Part shown: positions 14,193 through 21,898 of the stretch, in pieces | Layout: each line of letters begins with the position of its first letter | How positions within the stretch are numbered: the first letter of the stretch is position 1 | Assembly (NCBI GenBank): GCA_910585335.1 | Contig: CAJUCU010000006.1 | Coordinates: 13,500 to 35,397 of the forward strand | Direction: 5' to 3' | Source: an uncultured Bacilli bacterium | GTDB lineage: Bacteria; Bacillota_I; Bacilli_A; RF39; UBA660 | Length of the DNA stretch: 21,898 bases | Position numbers and translations under genes: made by a program | The notes under the pieces: generated by a model | The model's database searches: none | What the model saw: only the letters and a program-made list of their open reading frames with translations | What the model was told of the DNA's origin: nothing

Positions 14193-14222
14193 TTGCATAT
14201 CAACTAAATGATTTGATAAAAT
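14193..14222 (+). promoter_or_regulatory. Sigma-A promoter of ligA
   Basis: -35 TTGCAT (14193-14198), -10 TAAAAT (14217-14222), 18-bp spacer. Predicted start about 9 nt before the ATG, so the leader is very short. Confidence 0.65.
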
Positions 14223-14237
14223 AAAGATGGTGATAAC

Positions 14238-16232
14238 ATGAATAGACAAGTAACAATAGAGAGAATGAATGAACTAATAAATATCATCAATGAAGCAGAT
14301 TATAATTATCATACTCTAGATAATCCAACGATTACCGATCAAGAGTATGATAAATATTTAAGAGAGCTTTTTGATATAGAAGAACTTCATCCTAGTTGGA
14401 TAAGAGAAGACTCCCCAACGCAACATGCTGGTGGAAAAATAATTGATGGCTTTCAAAAAGTGGAGCACAAAATACCGATGATGTCATTAAGTGATGTGTT
14501 TAATGAAAGTGAAGTAATAGCCTTTGATGAACGGATACAAAAAGAAAATGTACATCCAAGATATGTATGCGAGTTAAAAATTGATGGGCTATCAGTCTCA
14601 CTACTTTATGAAAAAGGAAAATTAGTAAGGGCAGCAACAAGAGGAGATGGAACGATTGGAGAAGATATTACTCACAATGTAAAAACCATTAAATCTATTC
14701 CTTTTAAGTTAACCAAAGAAGTAGACATTGAGGTTCGTGGTGAAATCTATATGTCGAAAAAAACATTACAAGAGCTAAATGAAAAAAGACAACAACGAAA
14801 GGAACCATTACTAAAAAACTGTAGAAATGCAGCTGCAGGGTCCATCCGCCAACTAGACTCCAAAGTAGCAGCCGAAAGAAAGTTAGATGCTTTCATCTAT
14901 CATTTGCCTAATCCACTAGATTATGGTTTGAATACACACCAAGAGGCATTAGATTACATGAAGGCTTTAGGCTTTAAAGTCAATCCTAATAACCGCTTAG
15001 TTGCAAATATTAACGAAGTAATTGAGTTTATAGAAGAAAAGGGAGCACTTAGAGAAAGTCTTTCTTATGATATTGATGGTGTAGTCATTAAAGTAAATGA
15101 TATTCTAGATCAACAAAAACTAGGTTTTACTGCCAAATATCCAAAATGGGCAACCGCATACAAATTTCCAGCAGAAGAAGTCTTAACGAAACTAAACGAT
15201 ATTATTTTCACAGTGGGAAGAACAGGGCAGATTACGCCAAATGCAGTATTAGACCCAGTTATTGTAATGGGTTCTACTATCTCAAGAGCAACACTGCACA
15301 ATGAAGATTATGTAAAAATGAAGGATTTACGAATTGGAGATATGGTATCAATTCGAAAAGCAGGCGATGTAATCCCCGAGGTAGTAGAATCTAAAATAGA
15401 AAGAAGAACAGGCAAAGAAACGCCATTCCAAATGATTACGACTTGTCCAATGTGTAATACCACTCTTGTAAAGAAAGAAGAGCAAGTAGACTATTATTGT
15501 CCTAACAATGCTTGTCCTGCTAGAAGTGTGGAAAAACTGATTCATTTTGCCTCACGTGGGGCTATGAATATAGATGGACTTGGAGAAAGTATCATGGAAG
15601 ATTTATACAACTTTGAATTTGTAAAAAGTATTCCAGATATTTATTTATTAAAAAATCATAAAAAAGACTTAGTAGAATTAGAGGGCTATGGTGAAAAATC
15701 CATTCAAAAACTACTAGATGCCATAGAAAAAAGTAAGGAAAATTCTTTAGAAAAACTCTTATTTGGTTTAGGAATCGCTAATGTAGGAAGTAAAACAGCC
15801 AAAGTGTTAGCAAGCCATTTTCTAACAATGGAAAACCTAGAGAAAGCAACGATAGAAGAACTACAGGAAATTCCTGATATTGGCAAAATTATCGCTGAAA
15901 GTATCATCGAGTTTTTTAAAGAAGAAGAGAATCAAAAAGTGCTAAAAACGCTGAAAGAGTTCCAGGTCAATATGACATATCAAGGCAAAAAAATAAAGCA
16001 GGATACGAATTTTTTCAATAAAAGCTTTGTATTAACGGGAACTCTAACAAAGTTTAGCCGAGATGAGGCAAAAGAGAAAATCGAAAGCCTTGGTGGGAAA
16101 ACTGTAGGTTCTGTTTCATCGAAAACTTCAGTAGTTATTGTAGGGGATAGTCCAGGTAGCAAATATGAAAAAGCCAAAGCCCTTCAAATTCCAATTTGGA
16201 CAGAAGATGAATTCTTAGAAAAAATAAAATAA
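14238..16232 (+). CDS. ligA: NAD-dependent DNA ligase LigA
   Basis: 664 residues, full length. It seals nicks during replication and repair with NAD. Domains in order: NAD-binding Ia domain (YNYHTLDNPTITDQEYD, 22-38), adenylation domain with CELKIDG (active Lys K114), RGDGTIGEDIT and GEIYM, OB fold, a four-Cys zinc finger (C403, C406, C421, C426), helix-hairpin-helix repeats (about 430-575) and a C-terminal BRCT domain (about 590-664, FVLTGTL). GATGGTGAT precedes the ATG. The usual upstream neighbour pcrA is absent; instead the invertible element lies 162 bp upstream and its promoter points at this gene. Confidence 0.97.
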   Translation: MNRQVTIERMNELINIINEADYNYHTLDNPTITDQEYDKYLRELFDIEELHPSWIREDSPTQHAGGKIIDGFQKVEHKIPMMSLSDVFNESEVIAFDERIQKENVHPRYVCELKIDGLSVSLLYEKGKLVRAATRGDGTIGEDITHNVKTIKSIPFKLTKEVDIEVRGEIYMSKKTLQELNEKRQQRKEPLLKNCRNAAAGSIRQLDSKVAAERKLDAFIYHLPNPLDYGLNTHQEALDYMKALGFKVNPNNRLVANINEVIEFIEEKGALRESLSYDIDGVVIKVNDILDQQKLGFTAKYPKWATAYKFPAEEVLTKLNDIIFTVGRTGQITPNAVLDPVIVMGSTISRATLHNEDYVKMKDLRIGDMVSIRKAGDVIPEVVESKIERRTGKETPFQMITTCPMCNTTLVKKEEQVDYYCPNNACPARSVEKLIHFASRGAMNIDGLGESIMEDLYNFEFVKSIPDIYLLKNHKKDLVELEGYGEKSIQKLLDAIEKSKENSLEKLLFGLGIANVGSKTAKVLASHFLTMENLEKATIEELQEIPDIGKIIAESIIEFFKEEENQKVLKTLKEFQVNMTYQGKKIKQDTNFFNKSFVLTGTLTKFSRDEAKEKIESLGGKTVGSVSSKTSVVIVGDSPGSKYEKAKALQIPIWTEDEFLEKIK

Positions 16233-16239
16233 AACAAAG

Positions 16240-16268
16240 AAAAATGCTGAAAAAAAGCATTTTTTTTC
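16240..16268 (+). terminator. Terminator of ligA
   Basis: AAAAATGCT/AGCATTTTT 9-bp stem, 7-nt loop, followed by more T. It isolates ligA from the capsule operon. Confidence 0.85.
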
Positions 16269-16310
16269 TTTTTGACTAGAACATAGTTATGAAAAAGCGA
16301 ACAAAATTTC

Positions 16311-16338
16311 TTGACTTTTTTTGAAAATGTGGTATAAT
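16311..16338 (+). promoter_or_regulatory. Strong promoter of the capsule/exopolysaccharide operon
   Basis: -35 TTGACT (16311-16316), -10 TATAAT (16333-16338) with 16-bp spacer and an extended -10 (TGG before TATAAT). It is the best consensus promoter in the window. No operator is apparent. Confidence 0.85.
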
Positions 16339-16369
16339 ATGTGCAAACAAAAAAGGGGGATTGAAATTG

Positions 16370-17056
16370 ATGGAAGAGATCAATTTAAAGGAGTTATGGC
16401 ATTATTTTATGTCAAAAATTGAAGTTGCACTAATTGCGATGATAATCTGTATTTTAATAGGAAACATTTATTTATTCTGTTTCCAAACACCATTATATAA
16501 AAGCACAACATCACTAGTACTAGTAAAAGAAGAAAGAAGTACAACCAGTATTACACAAAACGATATTACTTTAAATAACAACTTAGTATCCACTTATAGT
16601 GAAATCATAAAAAGTAGAAATGTATTATCACAAGTAATTGAAAACTTAAAGATGAATGAGAGCGTAGAGGATTTATCAAAATGTATCAGTGTCTCATCTA
16701 TCACAGATACACAAATCATTAAAGTAGCAGTAAGTCGCGAATCAAATGAAGAAGCAAAAGCAATCGCTGATGAAATCGCCGATGTATTTACACAAGAAAT
16801 TATAAATATTTATGGAATTCAAAATATCTCAGTAGTGGATAAAGCCCAACTTTCAGAAAATCCATATAACATTAGCATCGTAAAACAAAATGCAATTTAT
16901 GGTGCTATGGGATTAATATTAGGTATGGGTATCATCTTTATCATATTCTACTTTGATACATCCATCAAAGATGCTAAAACAGTAGAAGAAAAATTAGATT
17001 TAACTGTTTTAGGTGTTGTTCCAAAGGTAGGTGAGAAACATGGGAAGAAAAAATAA
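16370..17056 (+). CDS. cpsC: Wzz/CpsC-type polysaccharide co-polymerase (BY-kinase adaptor)
   Basis: 228 residues. A membrane helix (about 20-42), an extracytoplasmic Wzz domain, a second helix (about 180-203), and a cytoplasmic tail ending in VLGVVPKVG. This is the Gram-positive half of a split Wzc: it sets polymer chain length, and its tail activates the partner tyrosine kinase encoded next. PLYKSTTSLVLV and the NPYNIS-proline segment before helix two are family hallmarks. A TTG in frame at 16361 touches the AGGGGG ribosome site, so ATG 16370 is preferred. It overlaps the kinase gene by 17 nt, so translation is probably coupled. Confidence 0.88.
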   Translation: MEEINLKELWHYFMSKIEVALIAMIICILIGNIYLFCFQTPLYKSTTSLVLVKEERSTTSITQNDITLNNNLVSTYSEIIKSRNVLSQVIENLKMNESVEDLSKCISVSSITDTQIIKVAVSRESNEEAKAIADEIADVFTQEIINIYGIQNISVVDKAQLSENPYNISIVKQNAIYGAMGLILGMGIIFIIFYFDTSIKDAKTVEEKLDLTVLGVVPKVGEKHGKKK

Positions 17057-18281
17057 TAAAAATAAACATAAAAATAAAAATCAACAAGTAAAACAACCAA
17101 AAGTTCAAATAGAACCAAAACGAGAAGAACTGAATATCAATTCAAAGGTGCCAGTGATTGAGGTAATTGAACCAACAGTAGAAGTAAAAGTACAACCAGT
17201 AGCACCAGAAATAATCAAAAAGGAGAAAAGGGAAGAAATGATGAATCAATCAACAGAAGTTATTGGAAAATCATCAACTGTGGAGGAAGAAGTAATTGGT
17301 GCTCCTCAAACAACAGTAACACCAATCATAGAAAAAACACAAACAGTAGTTCAATCACAACCAACAGTACAACAACAAGTAGTACAAGCACAACCGCAAC
17401 AAGTAATGATACAACCTCAAATGACAGTACAAACAGTAGTAACTACAAAGCAAGTTGTACCAGCTACCACGGTACCTGAACAAGTAATACAAGAAAAACC
17501 ACAAACAGTACTACAACCTGTAATGAAACCACAACCACAGCCACAACAAGTAGTAACACAACCAATCAATCAAATGGTACAACCACAACCAGAAAAAGTA
17601 GATTTATTAATTACCAAAAATCCGAAATCTTCATTTAGTGAGGCACTAAAATCAGTAAGAACAAACTTACAATTTGCAGCAGTAGAAAAAGAAATTAAAG
17701 TAGTATTAGTATCATCACCGGAACCAGAAGATGGAAAAAGTTTAATTTCATCAAACCTAGCAGGAGCTTATGCACAAGAGAATAAAAAAGTGTTAATTAT
17801 TGACTGTGACTTACGTAAAGGAAGACAAGCAGAGATATTCAAAATCAAAAAATTACCAACAACAGGATATACCAATTTAATCTTAAGATATAGTGCTAAT
17901 AAAGCCAATAACTTTAGAATAGAAGACTATATTTGTAAGACAGGAGTAGCAGGTGTTGACTTAATTCCAAACGGTCCAACACCACCAAATCCAATAGAGC
18001 TTTTATCATCATCTAAAAATAAAGAACTATTAGAAGAGCTAAAGCAAAAATATGATTTAATTATTCTAGACTGTCCACCAGTACTGGGACTAAGTGATGC
18101 TTTAGTAATGACCAAGTATAGTGATGCGAATATCATCGTTATATCAAAAGGAAAAACAAAAGTAGAATCACTAGCAGAAGTTAAGAAAAGCTTTGCCAAA
18201 GTAAATAGTTCTATCACAGGAGTTATTACCAATAAAGCAAAACGTAAACATAACAGTTACTACGGATATTACGGTGAATAA
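17040..18281 (+). CDS. cpsD: CpsD-type bacterial tyrosine (BY) kinase with long Q/V/P-rich N-terminal extension
   Basis: 413 residues, against about 230 for usual CpsD/YwqD. The kinase domain (about 187-413) starts at NPKSSFSEALKSVRTNLQF and carries Walker A SSPEPEDGKS (K233), Walker A' VLIIDCDLRKG and Walker B LIILDCPPVLG, ending in a tyrosine cluster YYGYYGE that is autophosphorylated in the family. It regulates chain length with CpsC. The extra ~185 residues are lysine/asparagine-rich first, then a Gln/Val/Pro/Thr low-complexity region (about 95-185), probably disordered. ATG 17040 follows GGTGAG; GTG 17031 is within that site. The next gene begins 2 nt after the stop. Confidence 0.9.
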   Translation: MGRKNNKNKHKNKNQQVKQPKVQIEPKREELNINSKVPVIEVIEPTVEVKVQPVAPEIIKKEKREEMMNQSTEVIGKSSTVEEEVIGAPQTTVTPIIEKTQTVVQSQPTVQQQVVQAQPQQVMIQPQMTVQTVVTTKQVVPATTVPEQVIQEKPQTVLQPVMKPQPQPQQVVTQPINQMVQPQPEKVDLLITKNPKSSFSEALKSVRTNLQFAAVEKEIKVVLVSSPEPEDGKSLISSNLAGAYAQENKKVLIIDCDLRKGRQAEIFKIKKLPTTGYTNLILRYSANKANNFRIEDYICKTGVAGVDLIPNGPTPPNPIELLSSSKNKELLEELKQKYDLIILDCPPVLGLSDALVMTKYSDANIIVISKGKTKVESLAEVKKSFAKVNSSITGVITNKAKRKHNSYYGYYGE

Positions 18282-18283
18282 TC

Positions 18284-19009
18284 ATGAAAGATATTCATTC
18301 ACATATTTTAATGGAACTAGATGATGGCAGTAGAAATATAAAAGAAAGTCTAGAAATATTAAGACAAGCAGAAGAAAATGGTGTAACAGACATCATGTTG
18401 ACACCACACTATATTAGAAATAGCACCTTCTCTGCAAATAACCAACAAAAGATGGAAAAGTTCAACATTTTAGTAGAAGAAGCACAAAAAGAAGGTCTTT
18501 CTATCAATTTATATCTAGGAAACGAAATTTATATAGATGATAGCATTTTATCACTAATAGCAATGAAAGATGCGAAAAGCTTAAATGATTCTAGATATAT
18601 TTTAATAGAACTACCATTTATGAATAAAATTCAAAACTTAAAAGAGATTATTTTTGAAATAGTGAGAACTGGTTACATTCCAATTATCGCTCATCCAGAA
18701 AGATATCATTTCGTTCAAAAAAATCCTGAAAAAATAGAAGAATATTTAGAAATGGGAGCCTTATTTCAAGGAAATTATCAAAGTTTATGGAATCATTATG
18801 GAAAAGAAGCGAAAAAAACATTAAAAATATTATTGAAAAATAATAGAATCCAGTTTCTAGGTAGTGATATTCATAGACAAACAGAAAAATTGAATACAAA
18901 AAAATTATATAAAAAATTAGAAAAAATAACAAAGAATAAAAAGAAGGTTGAAGACTTGTTAGAGAGAAACTTCGATAAAGTAATAAAAAACGAAGTAATC
19001 TCTAGATAA
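18284..19009 (+). CDS. cpsB: CpsB/YwqE-type PHP tyrosine-protein phosphatase
   Basis: 241 residues of the PHP fold. Metal-binding motifs are all present: DIHSHIL (3-9) with DDGS, TPHY, GNEIYID, AHPERYHF and GSDIH. The enzyme dephosphorylates the C-terminal tyrosines of the BY-kinase encoded upstream, letting the system cycle. The start lies 2 nt after the kinase stop and its ribosome site (GGTGA) is inside the last kinase codons, so translation is coupled. The C-terminal 45 residues are very lysine-rich. In streptococci this gene precedes the co-polymerase; here it follows the kinase. Confidence 0.92.
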   Translation: MKDIHSHILMELDDGSRNIKESLEILRQAEENGVTDIMLTPHYIRNSTFSANNQQKMEKFNILVEEAQKEGLSINLYLGNEIYIDDSILSLIAMKDAKSLNDSRYILIELPFMNKIQNLKEIIFEIVRTGYIPIIAHPERYHFVQKNPEKIEEYLEMGALFQGNYQSLWNHYGKEAKKTLKILLKNNRIQFLGSDIHRQTEKLNTKKLYKKLEKITKNKKKVEDLLERNFDKVIKNEVISR

Positions 19010-19032
19010 TGTATATTTAGGGGGTTATATAT

Positions 19033-19713
19033 ATGTACAAGTACTTTAAAAGAGCAATGGATATTACCATTAGCTTCTTATTGCTTATCCTATGTAGTGT
19101 TCCAATGTTACTAGTTGCTATCGCTATCAAATTAGAAAGCAAAGGGCCTGCTTTATTTAAGCAAATAAGAACAGGAAAAGATGGTTGTGAGTTTACACTT
19201 TATAAGTTTAGAAGTATGACCGCTGACAATGATGTGTTAAACTTTAAAGAAGAAAATAAACTCACAAAAGTTGGAAGTTTTATTAGAAAAACTTCATTAG
19301 ACGAAATACCACAACTATTCAATATTCTAAAAGGGGACATGAGTCTAATAGGACCACGCCCTTGGATTGTAGAATATGCAAAGAACTTTACGAATTATCA
19401 AAAGAAAAGATTAAAAGTCCGCCCAGGAATTACAGGGCTTGCCCAAGCAATGGGAAGAAATAATCTATCTATTTTTGAAAAAATAGAGTATGATATAGAG
19501 TATGTAGAAGATTGTTCACTAATGGAAGATTTGAAAGTAATTGCAATGACATTGAAAACAATATTTTCAAAAGAGGGAGCCGAACTTTCAAAAGCTGGAG
19601 TACATGAAGAAATAGTAGCATTACGTGAGCATTGCCTATTCTCAACGAGAGATATGACTGGTGAAATAGAAGAGAGAATTTATGAACCAGATCAAAACTC
19701 TGTAATTGCTTAA
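19033..19713 (+). CDS. Undecaprenyl-phosphate sugar phosphotransferase (priming transferase)
   Basis: 226 residues, the bare PglC-like core without the four-helix N-terminal region of WbaP/CpsE. One hydrophobic re-entrant helix (about 10-34) is followed by LYKFRSM, SLDEIPQLFNILKGDMSL, IGPRP and RPGITGLAQ. D-E in LDEIPQ is the catalytic dyad expected for this family. It transfers a sugar-1-phosphate to undecaprenyl phosphate as the first step of repeat-unit assembly. AGGGGG precedes the ATG, 23 nt after cpsB. The C-terminal ~30 residues extend beyond the usual end. Sugar specificity cannot be read from sequence. Confidence 0.9.
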   Translation: MYKYFKRAMDITISFLLLILCSVPMLLVAIAIKLESKGPALFKQIRTGKDGCEFTLYKFRSMTADNDVLNFKEENKLTKVGSFIRKTSLDEIPQLFNILKGDMSLIGPRPWIVEYAKNFTNYQKKRLKVRPGITGLAQAMGRNNLSIFEKIEYDIEYVEDCSLMEDLKVIAMTLKTIFSKEGAELSKAGVHEEIVALREHCLFSTRDMTGEIEERIYEPDQNSVIA

Positions 19714-19784
19714 TTAAAGAATAAAAAGGAACGTCAACGAAACCGTTCTGCGTTCTAGATTATAAAAGAAAGGAATTTAAGAAT

Positions 19785-20948
19785 ATGGTTTTTTTGATAC
19801 CAATAATATTTATAATATTACCATTATTAGGATTTGTAGTATCACTATCTGCTTATTTCTCTGGAAAAAGCAAGCGTGGTATTGTTTATTCCTTCTTAAT
19901 GGCTTTGTTTTTAGGATTAATTGCTTATAACTATATTCCACCACAAGATTATGACCTATATAGACACCAATTAGTACTAAAAAGCTTAATTGGCCAAAGT
20001 TGGAATTTCTTTTTGTCCTATATGCCCAAAGTAGAATTGGAATTATTACCAATGCTAATTAATTTTGCTCTCTCTAGACTAAGAGACATTAACTTATTAC
20101 AATTTAGTGTTGTAACAAGTGGATATTTTCTACTTTTCTATATGCTATATGATTATAGAAAACAAAAAAATATCAAACTATTCCCATTTCTTATTATATT
20201 TCAATTTACATTTTTTGGTTTTAATGCCCTAAATTTTTTAAGTGGATTATGGAACTATATCGCAATTATCTTATTTGCCTTTGCCATCTACTTAGAATAT
20301 GTAAAAAAAGCAAAGCCAATCTTTTCCTATATTCTATATATAACAACATTTTTTATACATAACTCGATGATATTTCCACTTGCTATTTTATCAATCTATA
20401 AAATGTTTGGAAATAAACTAAATATGAAATCTCTACTATTTACGTCCTTTATTTTCATTATTCCAACTACAATTTTAGGTTTTATAAATAGTGCCTTAGA
20501 AATATCATTTCTCCAAACGATAGAGCAGACATTTAATGCCTACTTTACAAGAAATGCAGAAATGCACAGATACTACAATGGCTTTGCCTTATTTATGGAA
20601 GTAACCAAATTAATCATTACAATCATAGTATTATGGAGTCAAAAAGAAGATAATAAACTAGAAGGAATAAATGGTTTAATTCAACTACTTGCTATTTGTA
20701 TGTTAATTGTCTTACCAAAATCAATTGTTATGATTCGTTTCGTTATGTTAATTCAATTTATGGGAATTGTTCCATTTATGAACAATTTCACCAAAATCAC
20801 AAAAGAAAAGTTTGCTTTTCTGCTAGTATTATTAGTCCTAGGCGCATCATATGGAGCATATTTTGTCTATCTATTTGAAGATCAAAACTTTGGTACTTTA
20901 TTAGATGGCAGAATATTTGGCAACATATTTCAATTTTTTCTAAAATAA
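19785..20948 (+). CDS. EpsG-like polysaccharide polymerase (Wzy role)
   Basis: 387 residues with about ten membrane helices. The Y-I-P-P-x-D-Y-D-L-Y-R-H segment after helix two (about 50-62) and FNALNFLSGLWNY near the centre match the EpsG family, membrane proteins thought to polymerise lipid-linked repeat units. AAAGGAA lies 9 nt before the ATG. A 71-nt gap, the largest inside the operon, separates it from the sugar transferase and holds two CGTTCT copies that can pair with an upstream GAACG, perhaps a weak attenuator. Function in polymerisation is inferred from family and context. Confidence 0.75.
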   Translation: MVFLIPIIFIILPLLGFVVSLSAYFSGKSKRGIVYSFLMALFLGLIAYNYIPPQDYDLYRHQLVLKSLIGQSWNFFLSYMPKVELELLPMLINFALSRLRDINLLQFSVVTSGYFLLFYMLYDYRKQKNIKLFPFLIIFQFTFFGFNALNFLSGLWNYIAIILFAFAIYLEYVKKAKPIFSYILYITTFFIHNSMIFPLAILSIYKMFGNKLNMKSLLFTSFIFIIPTTILGFINSALEISFLQTIEQTFNAYFTRNAEMHRYYNGFALFMEVTKLIITIIVLWSQKEDNKLEGINGLIQLLAICMLIVLPKSIVMIRFVMLIQFMGIVPFMNNFTKITKEKFAFLLVLLVLGASYGAYFVYLFEDQNFGTLLDGRIFGNIFQFFLK

Positions 20949-20972
20949 TCATAAAGAAAAGAAGGTGAGTTT

Positions 20973-21898
20973 ATGCTAAAAGTAATTAGTAAAATAATAT
21001 ATGGTTTATCAGTGGTGAGTGCATTTATTTTATATATAATGCTTGCTTTACTAAATGTTATTCCAAATCATTATTTTTTAGCATTCTCACTTATTTTTAT
21101 TGCTTTATATTTAATAATGGCTATTCTCACTTGGAAAACAAAAAAGAAATGGCTAAGAATCATCTTAATCATAATAGAAGTTGTTTTTGGTACTTGTTTT
21201 TTACTTGCTAGTGATAAAGTATATGAAACAAATGATTTTTTAGAAAAGATAAATAAAGAAGAAAAAGAGACAAAAATTTACTATGTAATAGTAAAAAAAG
21301 AAAGTAATAATCAAACAATAAAAGATATTGCTAATAAGACACTAGGAACATATGAAGGTAATGACATCTATTATCAAGAAGCTCTAAAAAAAGTAAATAA
21401 AAAAGTAACAACAAAAAAAGAAAAGAAGATGACTCTAAATATATTAATGGAAGATTTATTAACCAATAAGACAGAGGCTATATTAATCAGTAAATTTAAT
21501 AAAGAATTGCTAAAAGAACAAAACAAAGCCTTTGAAAAAGAAACAAAAATTATCACTAGTATAAAAATATCGATTCCAAATAAAACAGAAAAGAAAAATA
21601 CCGATATTACAAAAGAGCCATTTTCTATTTTAATAAGTGGTATTGATACAAGTGGTCCAATTAATACTGTTTCAAGAAGCGATGTAAACATTGTAGCAAC
21701 CATCAGTGACTTGTTAGAAATAGAAATTGAGTACTATATCCGTGTAAACTTTGATACCTTGGTAAACTTAGTAGATACTATTGGTGGGGTAGATGTCTAT
21801 TCTGATGTAGCATTTAGAACATATAAAGGAACGATAAAAAAAGGAATGAACCATCTGAATGGAGAAGAATCTCTTGCCTTCTCAAGAGAACGAAAATA
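20973..21898 (+). CDS. cpsA: LCP-family (CpsA-type) protein with internal loss of the PRD segment; 3' end cut by window
   Basis: 308 codons are visible with no stop before the window end. Three membrane helices (about 5-28, 34-53, 62-79) and an accessory extracytoplasmic domain (about 100-200) lead into an LCP domain, the CpsA layout. LCP proteins move undecaprenyl-linked polymers onto peptidoglycan. SGIDTSG (222-228), SRSD (234-237), EYYIRVNF (253-260), GGVDVY and the closing FSRER are present. However SRSDVNIVAT runs straight into ISDLLEIEIEYY at residue 243/244, so about 45-55 residues found in other family members, including the strand with P-R-D, are missing. The frame stays open. GAAGGTGAG precedes the ATG. 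Cpsa-type assignment is strong, activity is doubtful. Confidence 0.85.
   Translation, partial: MLKVISKIIYGLSVVSAFILYIMLALLNVIPNHYFLAFSLIFIALYLIMAILTWKTKKKWLRIILIIIEVVFGTCFLLASDKVYETNDFLEKINKEEKETKIYYVIVKKESNNQTIKDIANKTLGTYEGNDIYYQEALKKVNKKVTTKKEKKMTLNILMEDLLTNKTEAILISKFNKELLKEQNKAFEKETKIITSIKISIPNKTEKKNTDITKEPFSILISGIDTSGPINTVSRSDVNIVATISDLLEIEIEYYIRVNFDTLVNLVDTIGGVDVYSDVAFRTYKGTIKKGMNHLNGEESLAFSRERK

Noticed and set aside
17290..17600. Tandem repeat or CRISPR-like array in the Q/V/P region
   Set aside because: The repetition is at the level of codons for Gln, Val and Pro within one open frame; no constant-length DNA repeat and spacer units are present.
21374..21703. Minus-strand 109-residue hydrophobic frame
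   Set aside because: It is the shadow of the Lys/Thr-rich LCP gene on the plus strand, which has membrane helices, LCP motifs and a good ribosome site.
1..21898. Mollicute genetic code (TGA as Trp)
   Set aside because: Real genes end with TGA (5897-5899, 11426-11428) and Trp is encoded by TGG throughout.

Overview
The window is AT-rich DNA from a spore-forming, low-GC Gram-positive bacterium. TGG encodes Trp and TGA serves as a normal stop (for example at the ends of the rluB and EIIB-like genes), so this is not a code-4 mollicute. Two CotY/CotZ spore-coat genes, a KinB-like orphan histidine kinase, a CpoA-type glycolipid glucosyltransferase and a Gram-positive Wzz/BY-kinase/PHP capsule locus together suggest a member of the class Bacilli, perhaps an Erysipelotrichales-like gut lineage. 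The lineage is inference; no rRNA or other decisive marker is present.

Layout. (1) 1-3000: a GDPD-fold protein that has lost its active-site residues, tRNA-Ala(UGC) on the minus strand, a YjdF-like membrane protein and a CpoA-like glycosyltransferase. (2) 3000-7650: minus-strand rodA, a small unknown gene, a minus-strand cotZ-like pair, a membrane-anchored EIIB-like protein without the phospho-cysteine, a sporulation-type histidine kinase and a minus-strand Tyr/Pro/Asn-rich coat-like protein behind a sigma-K-like promoter. (3) 7640-11700: a kinase-like gene broken into two frames at an A7 tract, an unrecognised 702-residue protein, rluB and a minus-strand single-cluster ferredoxin. (4) 11750-14240: a tail-anchored charged protein, then a tyrosine recombinase gene enclosed by perfect 24-bp inverted repeats (12680-12703 and 14052-14075), which looks like a self-inverting DNA switch. 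(5) 14238-16268: ligA. (6) 16311-end: an exopolysaccharide/capsule operon with a strong promoter, in the order Wzz-type co-polymerase, BY-kinase, PHP tyrosine phosphatase, priming sugar-phosphate transferase, EpsG-like polymerase, LCP transferase (cut by the window end).

The capsule genes form one regulated machine. The co-polymerase and BY-kinase control chain length, the PHP phosphatase resets the kinase, the sugar transferase loads the first sugar on undecaprenyl phosphate, the EpsG-like protein polymerises, and the LCP protein would attach polymer to the wall. Two members are odd: the BY-kinase has a ~185-residue Gln/Val/Pro-rich N-terminal extension, and the LCP protein lacks the segment carrying the PRD motif.

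The strongest candidates for new biology are the recombinase-in-inverted-repeats element next to ligA, the PRD-less LCP protein, the A7 frameshift in the kinase-like gene with its large unknown partner, and two proteins that keep an enzyme fold but have lost the catalytic residues.
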